DNA of 64,000 nucleotides from Mucilaginibacter sp. KACC 22063 (GTDB lineage Bacteria; Bacteroidota; Bacteroidia; Sphingobacteriales; Sphingobacteriaceae). The position numbers and the translations under genes were made by a program. The notes under the pieces are model-generated. The model had not been told where the DNA came from. It made no database searches and worked only from the letters and a program-made list of their open reading frames with translations. Location: assembly GCF_028736115.1 (NCBI RefSeq), contig NZ_CP117877.1, positions 2,046,001 to 2,110,000 of the forward strand, read 5' to 3'. Positions 8,998 through 18,917 of the stretch are shown here, in pieces (position 1 is the first letter of the stretch; every line of letters begins with the position of its first letter).

Positions 8998-9567
8998 CTA
9001 TTGCATAATTGGCACCGGGGTAAAACTAAGGATCTGGTGTTTACCAGACCCCCTCCACAGGCAGTGTATATTCTGCTCGTAGCTATTACCCACCATATCT
9101 TGGAAGTGGAAAGTAAGTTGAATTGGGAACATCCACATATAACCGTGTTGTTTTTTAGTAATCAAAACATCAATCAAATTCGCGCCACCGGCTCCTACGT
9201 ATTGGAAATTCCCTGCCAAATGGGTCCATTCCAATTTCTCGGCTATGTCTGAAGCCACTGTTAACTTAACATTTTTACATTCATGTTTTTTCAGACCAAA
9301 TCCAATAGAGACTAGCATGTGATTTGGATCGGACGGCTGGTTTGGTTGATCTTCTAATATTTCTGCATAAAATACCGGGAGGGTTTCCTGCCGATAGCGC
9401 TCATTTTCGATATCAGTAATTCTAAGCTGCATTCGCTGAACTTCCAACTGAGATCTGAACGTGCGGTATATAAAGTAGAGGGTGGCTGTAGTAACGATAA
9501 TATAGACCCAGTCTGAAACCGAACCCCATACGTCTGGGGAGAAAGGGCCAAAATGATTGATATTCAT
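8998..9567 (-). CDS. Single-TM protein with cytoplasmic beta-rich domain
   Basis: 189 residues: a short N-terminus, one membrane segment around 17-37 (DWVYIIVTTATLYFIYRTF), a charged helix (QLEVQRMQLRITDIENERY), then a beta-rich domain of about 130 residues without Cys pairs or known catalytic motifs. This layout, an N-terminal anchor plus coiled helix and soluble domain, is common in unnamed proteins of defence islands. It has the same strand as the KAP gene but is 749 bases upstream of it, so co-transcription is doubtful. Confidence 0.65.
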   Translation of the reverse strand: MNINHFGPFSPDVWGSVSDWVYIIVTTATLYFIYRTFRSQLEVQRMQLRITDIENERYRQETLPVFYAEILEDQPNQPSDPNHMLVSIGFGLKKHECKNVKLTVASDIAEKLEWTHLAGNFQYVGAGGANLIDVLITKKQHGYMWMFPIQLTFHFQDMVGNSYEQNIHCLWRGSGKHQILSFTPVPIMQ

Positions 9568-9710
9568 TTGAATAGATTGTAGGTCAATAGTAAAATATTT
9601 GAATGGGCTAGGTTTATTTACTTTGAATTTCTATGTAAGGCCAATGATTACTACCAGGTGTCATGCACTAATACCGGACAGTTTACTCAGTCGAATCCAG
9701 TTGACTAAGA

Positions 9711-10815
9711 CTACTTTGAACCTTCCACGTATAAGAAACTGCTGCCCGAATTCCGTTGTGGGCTTTCATACCGTGGTTTGGTTAATGGCTTTATAAACTC
9801 CTTTATTACCTTTTCATCTACACCCGGCACATCGTTCATGGTGGAATGCCCGGCTCCCTTCACCAAAACAAAATTGGCATTGGGCATTAATGAAGCGTAA
9901 TAGCGCACATTTTGCGTGCGCGCGGCATCATATTCGCCAGAAATCAGCAGGGCAGGGGCCAAAATACGCTTAAGGTCTGCTATGCGATTGTAATGCGCCA
10001 GCGTACCGTCAGCAATGAATTCGCTTTTGTCCCACATATGCTTGTATAACTCATTACCAGATTGCGCGATGGCCGAGTCGATGCGTGGAACATGCTGCCC
10101 GTGGTTGTAAAAACTGGAGAAATAGGGGTGAAGAGCCTTCGCTTCTTTAACTGAGTCTTGTTTAACACCTTTTTTCATATTTTGGAGTAGTGTTCTTTCT
10201 GGCTCGTGCAACGAGACCATCAGCGTATCCGCATCTATTACCCAACGTTTGGTGCTCATACAAGGGCTGCCCAGGATAATTGCTTTAACTTGTTGCGAAT
10301 GCTTGAAATAATACTCAACCGCCAGCATGGTACCATAAGAATGTCCGTACAGATAAAAGTCCTTAACGCCAAGATGGGCCAACAGGGTTTCGATCTGGGC
10401 GACTTGGCTAGCGATAGACATGTTGGCCGTGTCGGTCGTAGCTTCAGACCGGCCGCGGCTCAATTGATCAAAAACGATCACCGGACAATCAGACGCCAGG
10501 TCAAATAATGGAGAAAGATAATAGCTTGGAAAACGCGGCCCCCCAATGCAGCAACAACAAAGGCGGCCTATCTGCTGTTTTAGGGTCACTGATCACTTTA
10601 TACCAAATCTCGCCCCCCTTAATAAGAAGGTGACCTTCGTGGCTGCTTAATGTGGTTGAATAATGACAACTGCTTAAGCAAAGGCCCAAGAGTAGCATAC
10701 CGGGAATCGGTAGGCGTCGTTTGATCGTCAGTAGTATTATGTTAGGGATAAGTAAAGCCAACGATGGCGGTCCACACAGAATATGGAACTGATGTGAACG
10801 TAAAGAATTGGCCAT
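9711..10815 (-). pseudogene. S33 prolyl-iminopeptidase-like alpha/beta hydrolase, frameshifted at HGGPG
   Basis: Two leftward frames join into one hydrolase. The first (10815-10501) encodes a hydrophobic N-terminus with a lipobox-like LCLSSC and the core lead-in PPLLLLH. The second (10589-9711) continues FPSYYLSPLFDL with the nucleophile elbow GHSYG, the acid region GEYDAA and the histidine GAGHSTM. At about 10541 the DNA reads CATTGGGGGGCC where CATGGGGGGCC would give the oxyanion motif HGGPR. One extra T therefore breaks the gene exactly there. The family cleaves N-terminal proline or other small substrates. As read, the product is inactive; a sequencing indel next to the G6 run is possible. 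Confidence 0.75.
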
Positions 10816-12192
10816 AACGGATTAGGATTTTTTTAATAGGATTTGCAAATACACCTAAAATAGAAAATTTTTTAAAAATTTCATATTATCGGCGTTCGTT
10901 GCTCGACTCATCCTTTCAATCCATATTGATGAATAAGCGGCTGTCTTCTACGAAAAAGTTGTCATGCTGCAACACTTCGCAGCGAGCTATATTGGCTGAT
11001 AAAATGATAATTATGTATCTTTGTAGAAGATTTACAGAGGTAAAATAGAAAGAGCGACTTCTATGGCGTTCGATTATCTTAAAGAAGTTAATTGACTGTA
11101 TTACAGCAAGATACAACGGTTGGTTCAAATCCCTCCCTCACCGCAACTAATATCATCAAAAACAAACAAAAGCCTGTAAATCAATAGTTTACAGGCTTTT
11201 TGTTTTTCGTCAATTCCCCAAAAAACATCAAAATTGCCCAATATTTTGTGGCAAAATCATGGCAATAAATTATTGAAAAATAATGCTGACTGTAAAAGAC
11301 ATCCATTGTCCGAACAACCATTTGAATCATCGCTTTAACTGTATAAATATCATCAGGAATAGACCGCCTGATTTTTTCATTTTCACTTTCAAGAAAGTAT
11401 CGTAGTTCAGCTAAATCATTCATTACCTAAATATATGACCATTGCGGCTAAACTCAATTCATCATGGAGCGATTTTTAGTTGAAAAGTGGGATGTGGTTT
11501 GAATTATGGAAATTTGCTTCCCTTATTTTCACTTCTTTGAACTACCACATAGTTAACTATTTACTTGGTGCATGAAGTAAGCCAAAGGCAAGGCTAAGAA
11601 TCGTTTACAATCGTTAAAAGAAAAAGAAAGGTATCTGTATTTTCCTGTAAATATCTGATAAGACAACTGTAGCAAGTATTTAAGAAGGACTAATTGATTC
11701 GAGAATTTGAAGAAGTCCGAATCGGTAGTTTTCATCATCTTGAAATCTCAACGTTTAGACTATCCGAACTTAAATTGATTTTAAGGAGATTCGAAAAGTT
11801 AACTTTTAAAATCGGGCAGTTAAATGACAAGGTTGAGTTTATAAATTAACCATCTGGAACTAACGAATATTTGTTGTTTAATGCAAAAAGGAAATAAAAC
11901 TCGATGTCTCTAAATAAAGCTTCTGGATGGCCTACAAAACGCTGGCCCCCGGCTTTCGTATATCTGGAAAGAAAATATATCTTGGAATACAATCAAGAGT
12001 ATTTCTGCGCGTGTCAAATTTAGGTATAAGGAGATCGCTATTTATTTTCTGGAAAAGATGACCACCTTTATCACAAAGAAGTACTTAATTTAATACATTT
12101 TTCATATAGCCAATACGTTAATCTGTTTTAATGCTTTTTTTTTCAGAAGTTATTGTTATTCAGTATCTTGTCACAGATTAAATCTAATCAAA
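10816..12192. other. Long intergenic region with att-like site and doubtful ORFs
   Basis: Apart from the tRNA-like end at 11124-11200 I see no solid gene. A leftward 80-residue frame at 11181-11423 (MNDLAELRYFLESENEKIRR) has plausible composition but its stop lies in the hairpin loop, so I rate it low. The stretch 11424-12192 has only short AT-rich frames; it includes the upstream region of the caspase gene. Confidence 0.35.
11124..11200 (+). other. tRNA-Ser-like 3' end plus terminator: probable integration scar
   Basis: TTCAAATCCCTCCCTCACCGC (11124-11144) matches the T-loop/acceptor end of a GGTGAGG-type tRNA-Ser, but no matching 5' half, D-arm or anticodon arm exists upstream. It is followed by a perfect 13-bp terminator hairpin, AAAAGCCTGTAAA/TTTACAGGCTTTT (11168-11200), with a T run. 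The same core and a sister terminator occur at 34918-34989. tRNA 3' ends are the usual attachment sites of tyrosine-recombinase elements. Confidence 0.5.
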
Positions 12193-15100
12193 ATGGACCT
12201 GATCCCTATCCGCATTTTTTTAATTTTCAGTTTGTTCTGTGCCTTCGGAAAAAGCATGGCGCAGGAGCTGGTCATCCAGCGGGGTGATCAGGAGTTGTTG
12301 GGAAATTATCGGTTCGATGAAAAGGAAGAGCGGATGTTTTCCTGGGGTGTCAACGGGCATTCAGTACGTATGTGGAATGCGGCAAACGGCCGGTTAGCAG
12401 ATGAATTTTATATGGACAATGCGGGGATGATCATGTCGGTAGCTTTTTCAGACTCAACGGGCCGCTTGGCTTGTGTGAATCTGGGAACTGCTTTGCAGGT
12501 ATGGGACGTCAGCACACGGGAAAGTGTTTCTGTTCCGCTAACGTTCGGGGATATGTATGTCCAGGTACGCGGTTCGCAGTTCCTGGTGTTTTCGGCCTTT
12601 CAGGTCAAATTATTTGATGCACGGAATATGCATTTGATACAAACGATTCCCATAAGAAAGGCCACTCCCGGAGCGATGGTTGGTTCGATCAGGGATATTT
12701 ATACTTACCGGAATGGTTATGTTATAGTCGCTACGGATTCAGTGGGCGTTTACGACGAAAATTGGGTTTGCCATCAGCGCTGGCCGACAGCAATCGGTGG
12801 TTCCAATACTTTTGTAAACCCCCTTGCCTTTGATGAGCGGCGGCATGCTTTGGTTTTGTACGATATGAACCAGCACGATTTCGCCTTGCTTGATGTGGAT
12901 AAGGGGACTTTGTCCTATAAAAAGAATCTGGGCGTGCTATCGGGCGCTTCCTTTTGCGGGGACTATATGCTGTTGCTAGAGTCGGTGGGTGGATCGCCGA
13001 TGTTAATGGATCTGCGGAATGGCAAATTGACCAACCCAGATGCTTTGTTGCCCCAAGGCAGCGGGTTCAGAAAACTCTATGCAAATGATCGATGGCTCGT
13101 CTGCAGTCAGCGTTTGTCTATTTTCGGAAGCACCGAAAAAGGCAGGGTGTTGGCTTTTATAGACCCCAATACCCTGCTGGTGAAATTTCAGGATACTGTC
13201 GCCACGGATCTGATCGATACTTACGCGGCGGCATTGGGCAGGCGGCATTTTGCATACTCGACCGTGGAGACGAGCACGATTGGCCAAATCAGTCATTCAC
13301 CGCGTATTTACGACCTGCAATACTTTAACCTGACAGACCCGGTATCCCCTGCGCTCAATACGCTTTCTACAGTATATGAGCGGCAACTACTCCGGCCCGA
13401 CGGAACGTTAAATCAAAAATTGCAAGTCGATATTTTTAAGAATTTTAATCGTCAAAATGAAATTTCGGGCGTAGTTTTCAGTCCCCAATACCGCTATGCC
13501 TTTTACAATGCATTCGGTGACAAATTCCTGAAAAAAAGAAATGGGGACAGCTTGATGTTGGTTAAAAATCTGGGTTGGAACAATCAGTTGGTGGGGATGG
13601 CGGCTTTTACGCCGGATGAGCGTTACTTATTGGTTAAAAGGGATTCTGCTGTCGACCTGGTAAGGACGGCGGATGGCAGTGTGGTATTACCTTCGCATAA
13701 ACTGGAACATCAGATATTTACGGGTTCCCTGTTATGTGATAATGACTATGCCTGGGTCATTGGCGACCCATTTAAGGTAGATCTGCTGGATTTAAAGAAG
13801 CTGAACTGGGACTCGCTGAAATTTCCCTGGGGAGTGAGTAGTATGGCGAGGATCGATGCTTTGAACTACATGGCTTGTACGTCGAACGGAATTTATACGG
13901 TAAATGTGTCAACACGCGAAATTAAACCGCTGTTGAATAATCACCGGGCGCTGATGATCGCCAGCGATCCTCCGGGGCAAAAGCTCTACGCATTAATGGA
14001 TGACGGCTCAGTCAGGATCATTGATCTGAAAGAAAAGGGCATCACCAGTCTCTCGGATGGTAGTTCTGCTGCTGATCTGAGTGTTCACTTTAATGAGCAA
14101 GGTCCGGGAAATATCATTTTCCAACACTTCTTTTTGAGCGATGACCGGCATTATCTGGTCACGCATACACGGGACAATAAGATTAAGGTATGGGACCTGA
14201 TCGCCGGTAAAGTAGCATTCCGCAAGCAGTTGGCTGGTGTGAATATCTTGATGTTGGATAGCAAAAAGCATTTGCTGATCGCCCTTACGCAGACATCTTT
14301 TGGCTTATCACAGGATGATGTTTGGGTATTTGATCTGTTAAGTGGTGAAACAGTTTTTTCATCTACCGATGAAGTCAGAAAGCTACAGCTACATCCGCCG
14401 GCATCAATCAGCGACTTAGTTACCTCTTCAATATCGGTTTCGGGCCAAAATAACACAAAGGAAATGAGCCGGTTTACCTTTAAGCAGATTCGGTTGGATC
14501 CGGATTTTCATTACCTGTGGATGACGTCGGGCCAAATGTTGGGTGTGCTGGATCTGCGCAAACCAGCTTTGATGAAATGGTCGCGTTCGGCGAAAGAGTT
14601 TTCAATTGACGGTTTCCGGGACTCGCTGGCGATGGTGCGTGCCACCGAATGGTCGGGATTTGTTAATCCGGTAACGAGAGATACCATGAGGATCCCATTC
14701 GGCCCTCCTGATTACATTCCTGCCAGCGGTCATTTTCCGGGCTATAGCTATGCGATCATGCAGCGTTATGACAAGGGGGTATTGTATGACTTTAAATTAT
14801 ACAGCGATTCTGCTTCGCGTTTGTTGGTTTCTCACCGTATGGCAACAGAGATCGTTCAGGTTTCGGCTTCGCGGGACGGAAAATATGTGGCAACCTGTAC
14901 GGACTATGAGCATACTTACCGGGATACGGCTTTCTTGTTCGACGCGGCCAGCGGTAAACAGATTACTGCGTTAGCGGGGCCTTATTACCGAACGTTTTTT
15001 ACGGCGGATAATAGGTATTGGCTCTGTCTTCAGAACGGACACCCAGCAGGAGTTTATGATATCGCCAATAAAACTTGGAAAATGATCGACATGGACGGGC

Positions 15101-16875
15101 TCAACGTGGAGCCGATGACCGAAGGGCATTGGGTAAAAAGCGACGGGCGGCTGGTTGACCCTGAAAATGCAAAGGTTTACCAAACGAATCTGGTGGTGAT
15201 TACGGAAGTGAGCAAAGGGGAAGCTTACGGTTATACTCTTTCGGGCGAGATGGGCACCTATCAGCTCGCTACGAATACCTTTCACAATTTTTCATTCCAG
15301 CAGACGGGGGGATTTGCCCAGGCATTGGTCAGTCCCGACAAACGCTACCTGATCAGTTTGGGTGCGGACGGGTTTGTATCCAAATGGGATCTCCAATCAG
15401 GTTTAATTGCAAACCAGGCACCCGTAGATTACGATCCGCTGCGGACAATTTATTTTAATACGGATAGTACGTTTGTTGTGACTATAAACGCTTATAAGGC
15501 GGTCAGTTATTCGCTGAAATCACTGCACCAGAAATATACGTTCGCGCCCGGTAATAATGGAACTTTGAATTTCTTTCTGAGCGATGGTTCCTACTTTGCT
15601 GACAGATCAGATTTAAACCGCTTTTATTTCAATTATAAAGGCGGGCTATTTGGCTACACACAATTCGATATGTATTTCAATCGCCCGGATAAAGTGCTGG
15701 CGGCAGCAGATGAACGGGACACAAAACTCATTAGGGCCTATCAGGAAGCGGCACTGAAGCGTCGGGGGAATACGCTTGTGCCCAGTTTTGACCTTACTAA
15801 ATTTCATGCGCCGGAGATCCGAGTGCTCAATGAAAGATTATTGCCGACAAGGCAGTCTGCCGATACGGTAAGCGTGATAGTTCAAGCGGAAGATACGAGT
15901 TTACGTTTAACGGAGCTGAGGGTGAATATTAATGGCAATCCGGTTAGCGCGAATGGATTGGTCCGCTCGGCGGATGGTAAAAAAATGGCAGGCCGGTTGT
16001 TGCTGCATCTTGGAGCAGGCCATAACCGGATTGAATTGAGTTGTGTGAACGAAAATGGAGTGGCAAGCTTGGTCAGGACGGTTGAGATCAACTGCGCAGC
16101 AGCGCGGCCTGCGCCAAAAACCTACTTTGTGGGCATTGGTCTGAATCATTATCAAAGTCCGCAATTGCAGACCCTGCATTTTTCAGTGAAAGACGTTCAT
16201 TTAGTAGACACTTTGCTGCATTTGGGCGGTGCTGTGCACACAGCTATCCTTTTTGAAAGTCAGGTCACACCAGCTGCTATCGATTCGCTATTGAAAACTC
16301 TTTCAGCAACGGACATCGACGATAAAGTAGTAATTTACTTTTCGGGGCACGGGATTGGTGCGACCTCGGGCTTTTACCTAAGCACCTATAGTGCCGAACC
16401 TGCCGCTCCTGCAAATACAGCGTATGACTTTGTCCGCATGGAAAAGTTGCTGGCCGCCATTCCCGCCCGTCAGAAGCTGGTATTAATTGATGCCTGCAAC
16501 AGCGGCCAAAGCGACCGTACCCTATTAAAAGGAGATCGTTATGCTGCGCTCGATACTTCAGCATATGCATTACCTTTCGACCTGATGCAGGATGTTTTTG
16601 CAGATGTCAGCTCCGCTACGGGCGCTGTAGTGGTCTGCGCTTCCCGTTCGACACAATACGCCAACGAGGGTAAGACGAACGGTGTGTTTACGGAATGTTT
16701 GAGCCGGGGGATCCGTGAAAAAGCAGCGGACAGCAATGGAGACGGCGATATCTCCGTTGAGGAATTGAAAAATTATCTGCTTACGCAGGTGCCTAAGTCT
16801 ACAAACAAATCGCAGCACCCGGTTACCCGCGGCGATATCCCGGGGTTGGATTGGCTCTTACTCAAATTGCCTTAA
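12193..16875 (+). CDS. Secreted beta-propeller protein with C-terminal caspase (C14) domain
   Basis: 1560 residues with an N-terminal signal peptide (IFLIFSLFCAFGKSMAQ). About residues 25-1200 are divergent WD40/YVTN-like beta-propeller repeats (e.g. RMWNAANGRL, KVWDLIAGK, SKWDLQSG), then a small Ig-like segment and a caspase-like domain from about 1305. The catalytic dyad is visible: YFSGHG with His1386 and LIDACNSGQ with Cys1435. An EF-hand-like loop, DSNGDGDISVEE, follows near the end and might confer calcium dependence (inference). Bacterial caspase homologues are proteases, several acting in immunity or programmed death; export to the periplasm is unusual for that role. It converges tail to tail with the FecR-like/CHASE2 pair, overlapping by 18 bases. 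Confidence 0.85.
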   Translation: MDLIPIRIFLIFSLFCAFGKSMAQELVIQRGDQELLGNYRFDEKEERMFSWGVNGHSVRMWNAANGRLADEFYMDNAGMIMSVAFSDSTGRLACVNLGTALQVWDVSTRESVSVPLTFGDMYVQVRGSQFLVFSAFQVKLFDARNMHLIQTIPIRKATPGAMVGSIRDIYTYRNGYVIVATDSVGVYDENWVCHQRWPTAIGGSNTFVNPLAFDERRHALVLYDMNQHDFALLDVDKGTLSYKKNLGVLSGASFCGDYMLLLESVGGSPMLMDLRNGKLTNPDALLPQGSGFRKLYANDRWLVCSQRLSIFGSTEKGRVLAFIDPNTLLVKFQDTVATDLIDTYAAALGRRHFAYSTVETSTIGQISHSPRIYDLQYFNLTDPVSPALNTLSTVYERQLLRPDGTLNQKLQVDIFKNFNRQNEISGVVFSPQYRYAFYNAFGDKFLKKRNGDSLMLVKNLGWNNQLVGMAAFTPDERYLLVKRDSAVDLVRTADGSVVLPSHKLEHQIFTGSLLCDNDYAWVIGDPFKVDLLDLKKLNWDSLKFPWGVSSMARIDALNYMACTSNGIYTVNVSTREIKPLLNNHRALMIASDPPGQKLYALMDDGSVRIIDLKEKGITSLSDGSSAADLSVHFNEQGPGNIIFQHFFLSDDRHYLVTHTRDNKIKVWDLIAGKVAFRKQLAGVNILMLDSKKHLLIALTQTSFGLSQDDVWVFDLLSGETVFSSTDEVRKLQLHPPASISDLVTSSISVSGQNNTKEMSRFTFKQIRLDPDFHYLWMTSGQMLGVLDLRKPALMKWSRSAKEFSIDGFRDSLAMVRATEWSGFVNPVTRDTMRIPFGPPDYIPASGHFPGYSYAIMQRYDKGVLYDFKLYSDSASRLLVSHRMATEIVQVSASRDGKYVATCTDYEHTYRDTAFLFDAASGKQITALAGPYYRTFFTADNRYWLCLQNGHPAGVYDIANKTWKMIDMDGLNVEPMTEGHWVKSDGRLVDPENAKVYQTNLVVITEVSKGEAYGYTLSGEMGTYQLATNTFHNFSFQQTGGFAQALVSPDKRYLISLGADGFVSKWDLQSGLIANQAPVDYDPLRTIYFNTDSTFVVTINAYKAVSYSLKSLHQKYTFAPGNNGTLNFFLSDGSYFADRSDLNRFYFNYKGGLFGYTQFDMYFNRPDKVLAAADERDTKLIRAYQEAALKRRGNTLVPSFDLTKFHAPEIRVLNERLLPTRQSADTVSVIVQAEDTSLRLTELRVNINGNPVSANGLVRSADGKKMAGRLLLHLGAGHNRIELSCVNENGVASLVRTVEINCAAARPAPKTYFVGIGLNHYQSPQLQTLHFSVKDVHLVDTLLHLGGAVHTAILFESQVTPAAIDSLLKTLSATDIDDKVVIYFSGHGIGATSGFYLSTYSAEPAAPANTAYDFVRMEKLLAAIPARQKLVLIDACNSGQSDRTLLKGDRYAALDTSAYALPFDLMQDVFADVSSATGAVVVCASRSTQYANEGKTNGVFTECLSRGIREKAADSNGDGDISVEELKNYLLTQVPKSTNKSQHPVTRGDIPGLDWLLLKLP

Positions 16876-17691
16876 GCCCGGGACGTAGCGATCGACACCA
16901 TCCATATAGCATTTTCCGTACCAGTCGAAGAGTTCCTGATGAATGTCGTCGAGCATACGCTGCTGATCGTTGTGATAGTATGCTTCGCGCTGATCGGTAA
17001 AGCTTCGGGCGATTTCACGAATTTGAGGGCCGGTCAACCACTTGGGCTGAAAAGACTGAAGAAAAAAACGGCGGTATTCCTTTCCTGCCTGCAGATAGCG
17101 CACCTGTAATAAATAAGAGCCGGCTTTGAGCTGCGGGATATATAGCGAATCCGGAGTGCGTTTTAAGAGCACGACGGCATTGGTATCACTTGCAGGGCAA
17201 ATAAAATAGCGGTCGCTCGGATCTATAGTCACCTGTAGGGCATGGAGCGGCAATCCCTGGCCGCTGACGAGCAAAAGGCGCTGGGGTTTACCGGGTTCAT
17301 CGGTATGGCTGAAAAAATCATTAAGATCAAATGTGCCTTTGTGGGTTGCCTGCTTAACGGTATGGTAATCTTCCATTGCATCACCGATGGTGAGCTGATA
17401 AAGCTCTGATGGTTTACTTTTGCGATTAGCCGCAATGCGATGCCCGTTTTTAAATTGAATCAACACGCGCCCGCGCTGCTGGTCGAGTAGCCCGACTTCG
17501 GCGTTTCCTTTTCCCTTTAAGGTGTCCTTTATTCCAATGTGCATCCGTAGTGCCACCGGCGTATTTTTGAGCCAAACCTCTCCTGATACGTGGGTAACAA
17601 TAGCGATTTGTGCGGCGGCGGAGTTATTGAAACCCAGGAATAGCAACGTAGCTAAACAGCTTTGTTGAACAAGGCGGTAAATTTTTCCCAT
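16858..17691 (-). CDS. Secreted FecR-like protein
   Basis: I chose the ATG at 17691 because it gives a compact signal peptide (MGKIYRLVQQSCLATLLFLG, cleavage near AAAQ); an upstream ATG at 17715 is possible. Mature residues 30-100 follow the FecR beta-repeat pattern (VSGEVWLKNTPVALRMHIGI followed by DTLKGKGNAEVGLL). The rest is a beta domain and a C-terminal helical tail. FecR-domain proteins without a sigma partner are often found beside CHASE2 proteins. It overlaps the end of the CHASE2 gene by 40 bases, so they are translationally coupled, and overlaps the caspase gene tail by 18 bases. Likely periplasmic partner of the CHASE2 sensor. Confidence 0.65.
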   Translation of the reverse strand: MGKIYRLVQQSCLATLLFLGFNNSAAAQIAIVTHVSGEVWLKNTPVALRMHIGIKDTLKGKGNAEVGLLDQQRGRVLIQFKNGHRIAANRKSKPSELYQLTIGDAMEDYHTVKQATHKGTFDLNDFFSHTDEPGKPQRLLLVSGQGLPLHALQVTIDPSDRYFICPASDTNAVVLLKRTPDSLYIPQLKAGSYLLQVRYLQAGKEYRRFFLQSFQPKWLTGPQIREIARSFTDQREAYYHNDQQRMLDDIHQELFDWYGKCYMDGVDRYVPGLRQFE

Positions 17692-18917
17692 AGTTTTTTT
17701 AAGGTACTTAACCATTTTTTATGCTTTTCAATAGCCAATGCAAACCCGGTCAGGTAGGTGGCAATGAAAAAAGTACTGACGACAATTTTGAATAAAAGGG
17801 TTGAAATGAGGTTGATTAGAATAACAACGCCCAGCCAGGAGACATACTTGACGATGATATCTTTGATCCAGGGGATCTTCGGCAGGTCTTTCTCGAGTTT
17901 TTTCAACCGGCGGTCCATTCGCAGGAACAGAAAAGCGCTTATAAACGAAAAGATCAGGAAAAGAAAGAGTAACCACCTCCAGGTGATGAGCAGAGGCGCA
18001 TCTTGAAGGCTCAGGAAAATATCCCACAATAATACAGGGCCGGGTATTTTACCAATATAGGTAGTATGCTGGTCGTCGCTTAAGTTGCCGATAACGATGT
18101 ATTTACCTTTAAGGAACATCATGGCGTCATCTCCCATATTGATCAGTTGATCTAAGTAATAGGTATTGATGGCTTTTTGCCGGGTGCCGTCATCACGAAC
18201 GATATTGGCCGCGCGGTAATAAAATTCAGGGATAACATAGTTGAAAGACGGATCACCATTGAGCCAGACTACGCCCATTTTACGGGTAAAGCGATTATTA
18301 GTCAGTTGTTCAAAAAGCGAAATGGGGAGGCTTTTGAGGCTGTCACCATAAAAGACCGGCATTTTGTAAAACAAGGACCCGCCCATTGCCGAATAAGCTA
18401 CCGGTGCATAAGGAACCCGGAAAACAGGCGGCGTAAGTTTTTTTTCTTCATCATCAAACAAGGCCGAGGCCATGAGTTTAGGTGTTTTCCGAATAGCGCT
18501 GTCCAACGGTTTGTCCATAGAGCTGGTTTCAGTTAGGGCAATATCTAATAAAATGTACCGGTAGTCATTTACGTGGTGATTAAGAATATTGAACAGATAA
18601 GCCAATTTGATCCGGTCGGTGATTATTTTTACCGGAGGATGGATAGGCGCAACGGTATCGATCTTTAACGCCGTGTCGGAAACAAGTGCAAGATCGGGTG
18701 AAGTATCAATAAATACCACACTGTCGGTTCCTTTTTGATCATGGCGAAAAATATTGTGACGTAAGATGGCGGTCCAGCGTAAAAAGTCTTTTTCATCCGG
18801 GCGTGTAAAAGGGATATACTGCAAACCAATGGTCAGCAACACCAGCCACCCTGCATGCAGGAAAATGCGGGCAAATAACCTGTGCCGGTGTCTTTTATTA
18901 TTGTGATTTTCAGGCAT
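17652..18917 (-). CDS. CHASE2-domain membrane sensor
   Basis: 421 residues: an N-terminal membrane anchor (ARIFLHAGWLVLLTIGLQY), a large extracytoplasmic CHASE2-type domain with the typical VFID, YRYILLDIA and KGKYIVIGNLSDD blocks, then three C-terminal TM segments (about 310-400) and a short basic tail. CHASE2 is a periplasmic sensory module normally followed by a kinase or cyclase; none is fused here, so output must be through the membrane tail or a partner. The gene leads the leftward pair CHASE2-FecR and faces the caspase gene. The ligand is unknown. Confidence 0.75.
   Translation of the reverse strand: MPENHNNKRHRHRLFARIFLHAGWLVLLTIGLQYIPFTRPDEKDFLRWTAILRHNIFRHDQKGTDSVVFIDTSPDLALVSDTALKIDTVAPIHPPVKIITDRIKLAYLFNILNHHVNDYRYILLDIALTETSSMDKPLDSAIRKTPKLMASALFDDEEKKLTPPVFRVPYAPVAYSAMGGSLFYKMPVFYGDSLKSLPISLFEQLTNNRFTRKMGVVWLNGDPSFNYVIPEFYYRAANIVRDDGTRQKAINTYYLDQLINMGDDAMMFLKGKYIVIGNLSDDQHTTYIGKIPGPVLLWDIFLSLQDAPLLITWRWLLFLFLIFSFISAFLFLRMDRRLKKLEKDLPKIPWIKDIIVKYVSWLGVVILINLISTLLFKIVVSTFFIATYLTGFALAIEKHKKWLSTLKKLWEKFTALFNKAV

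Noticed and set aside
11050..11147. Possible complete tRNA gene
   Set aside because: Only the T-loop/acceptor end is present; no GGTGAGG 5' end, D-arm or anticodon arm upstream.
12193..16875. CHAT rather than caspase domain
   Set aside because: The YFSGHG and LIDACNSGQ arrangement and spacing fit C14 caspases, and no CHAT-specific features were seen.
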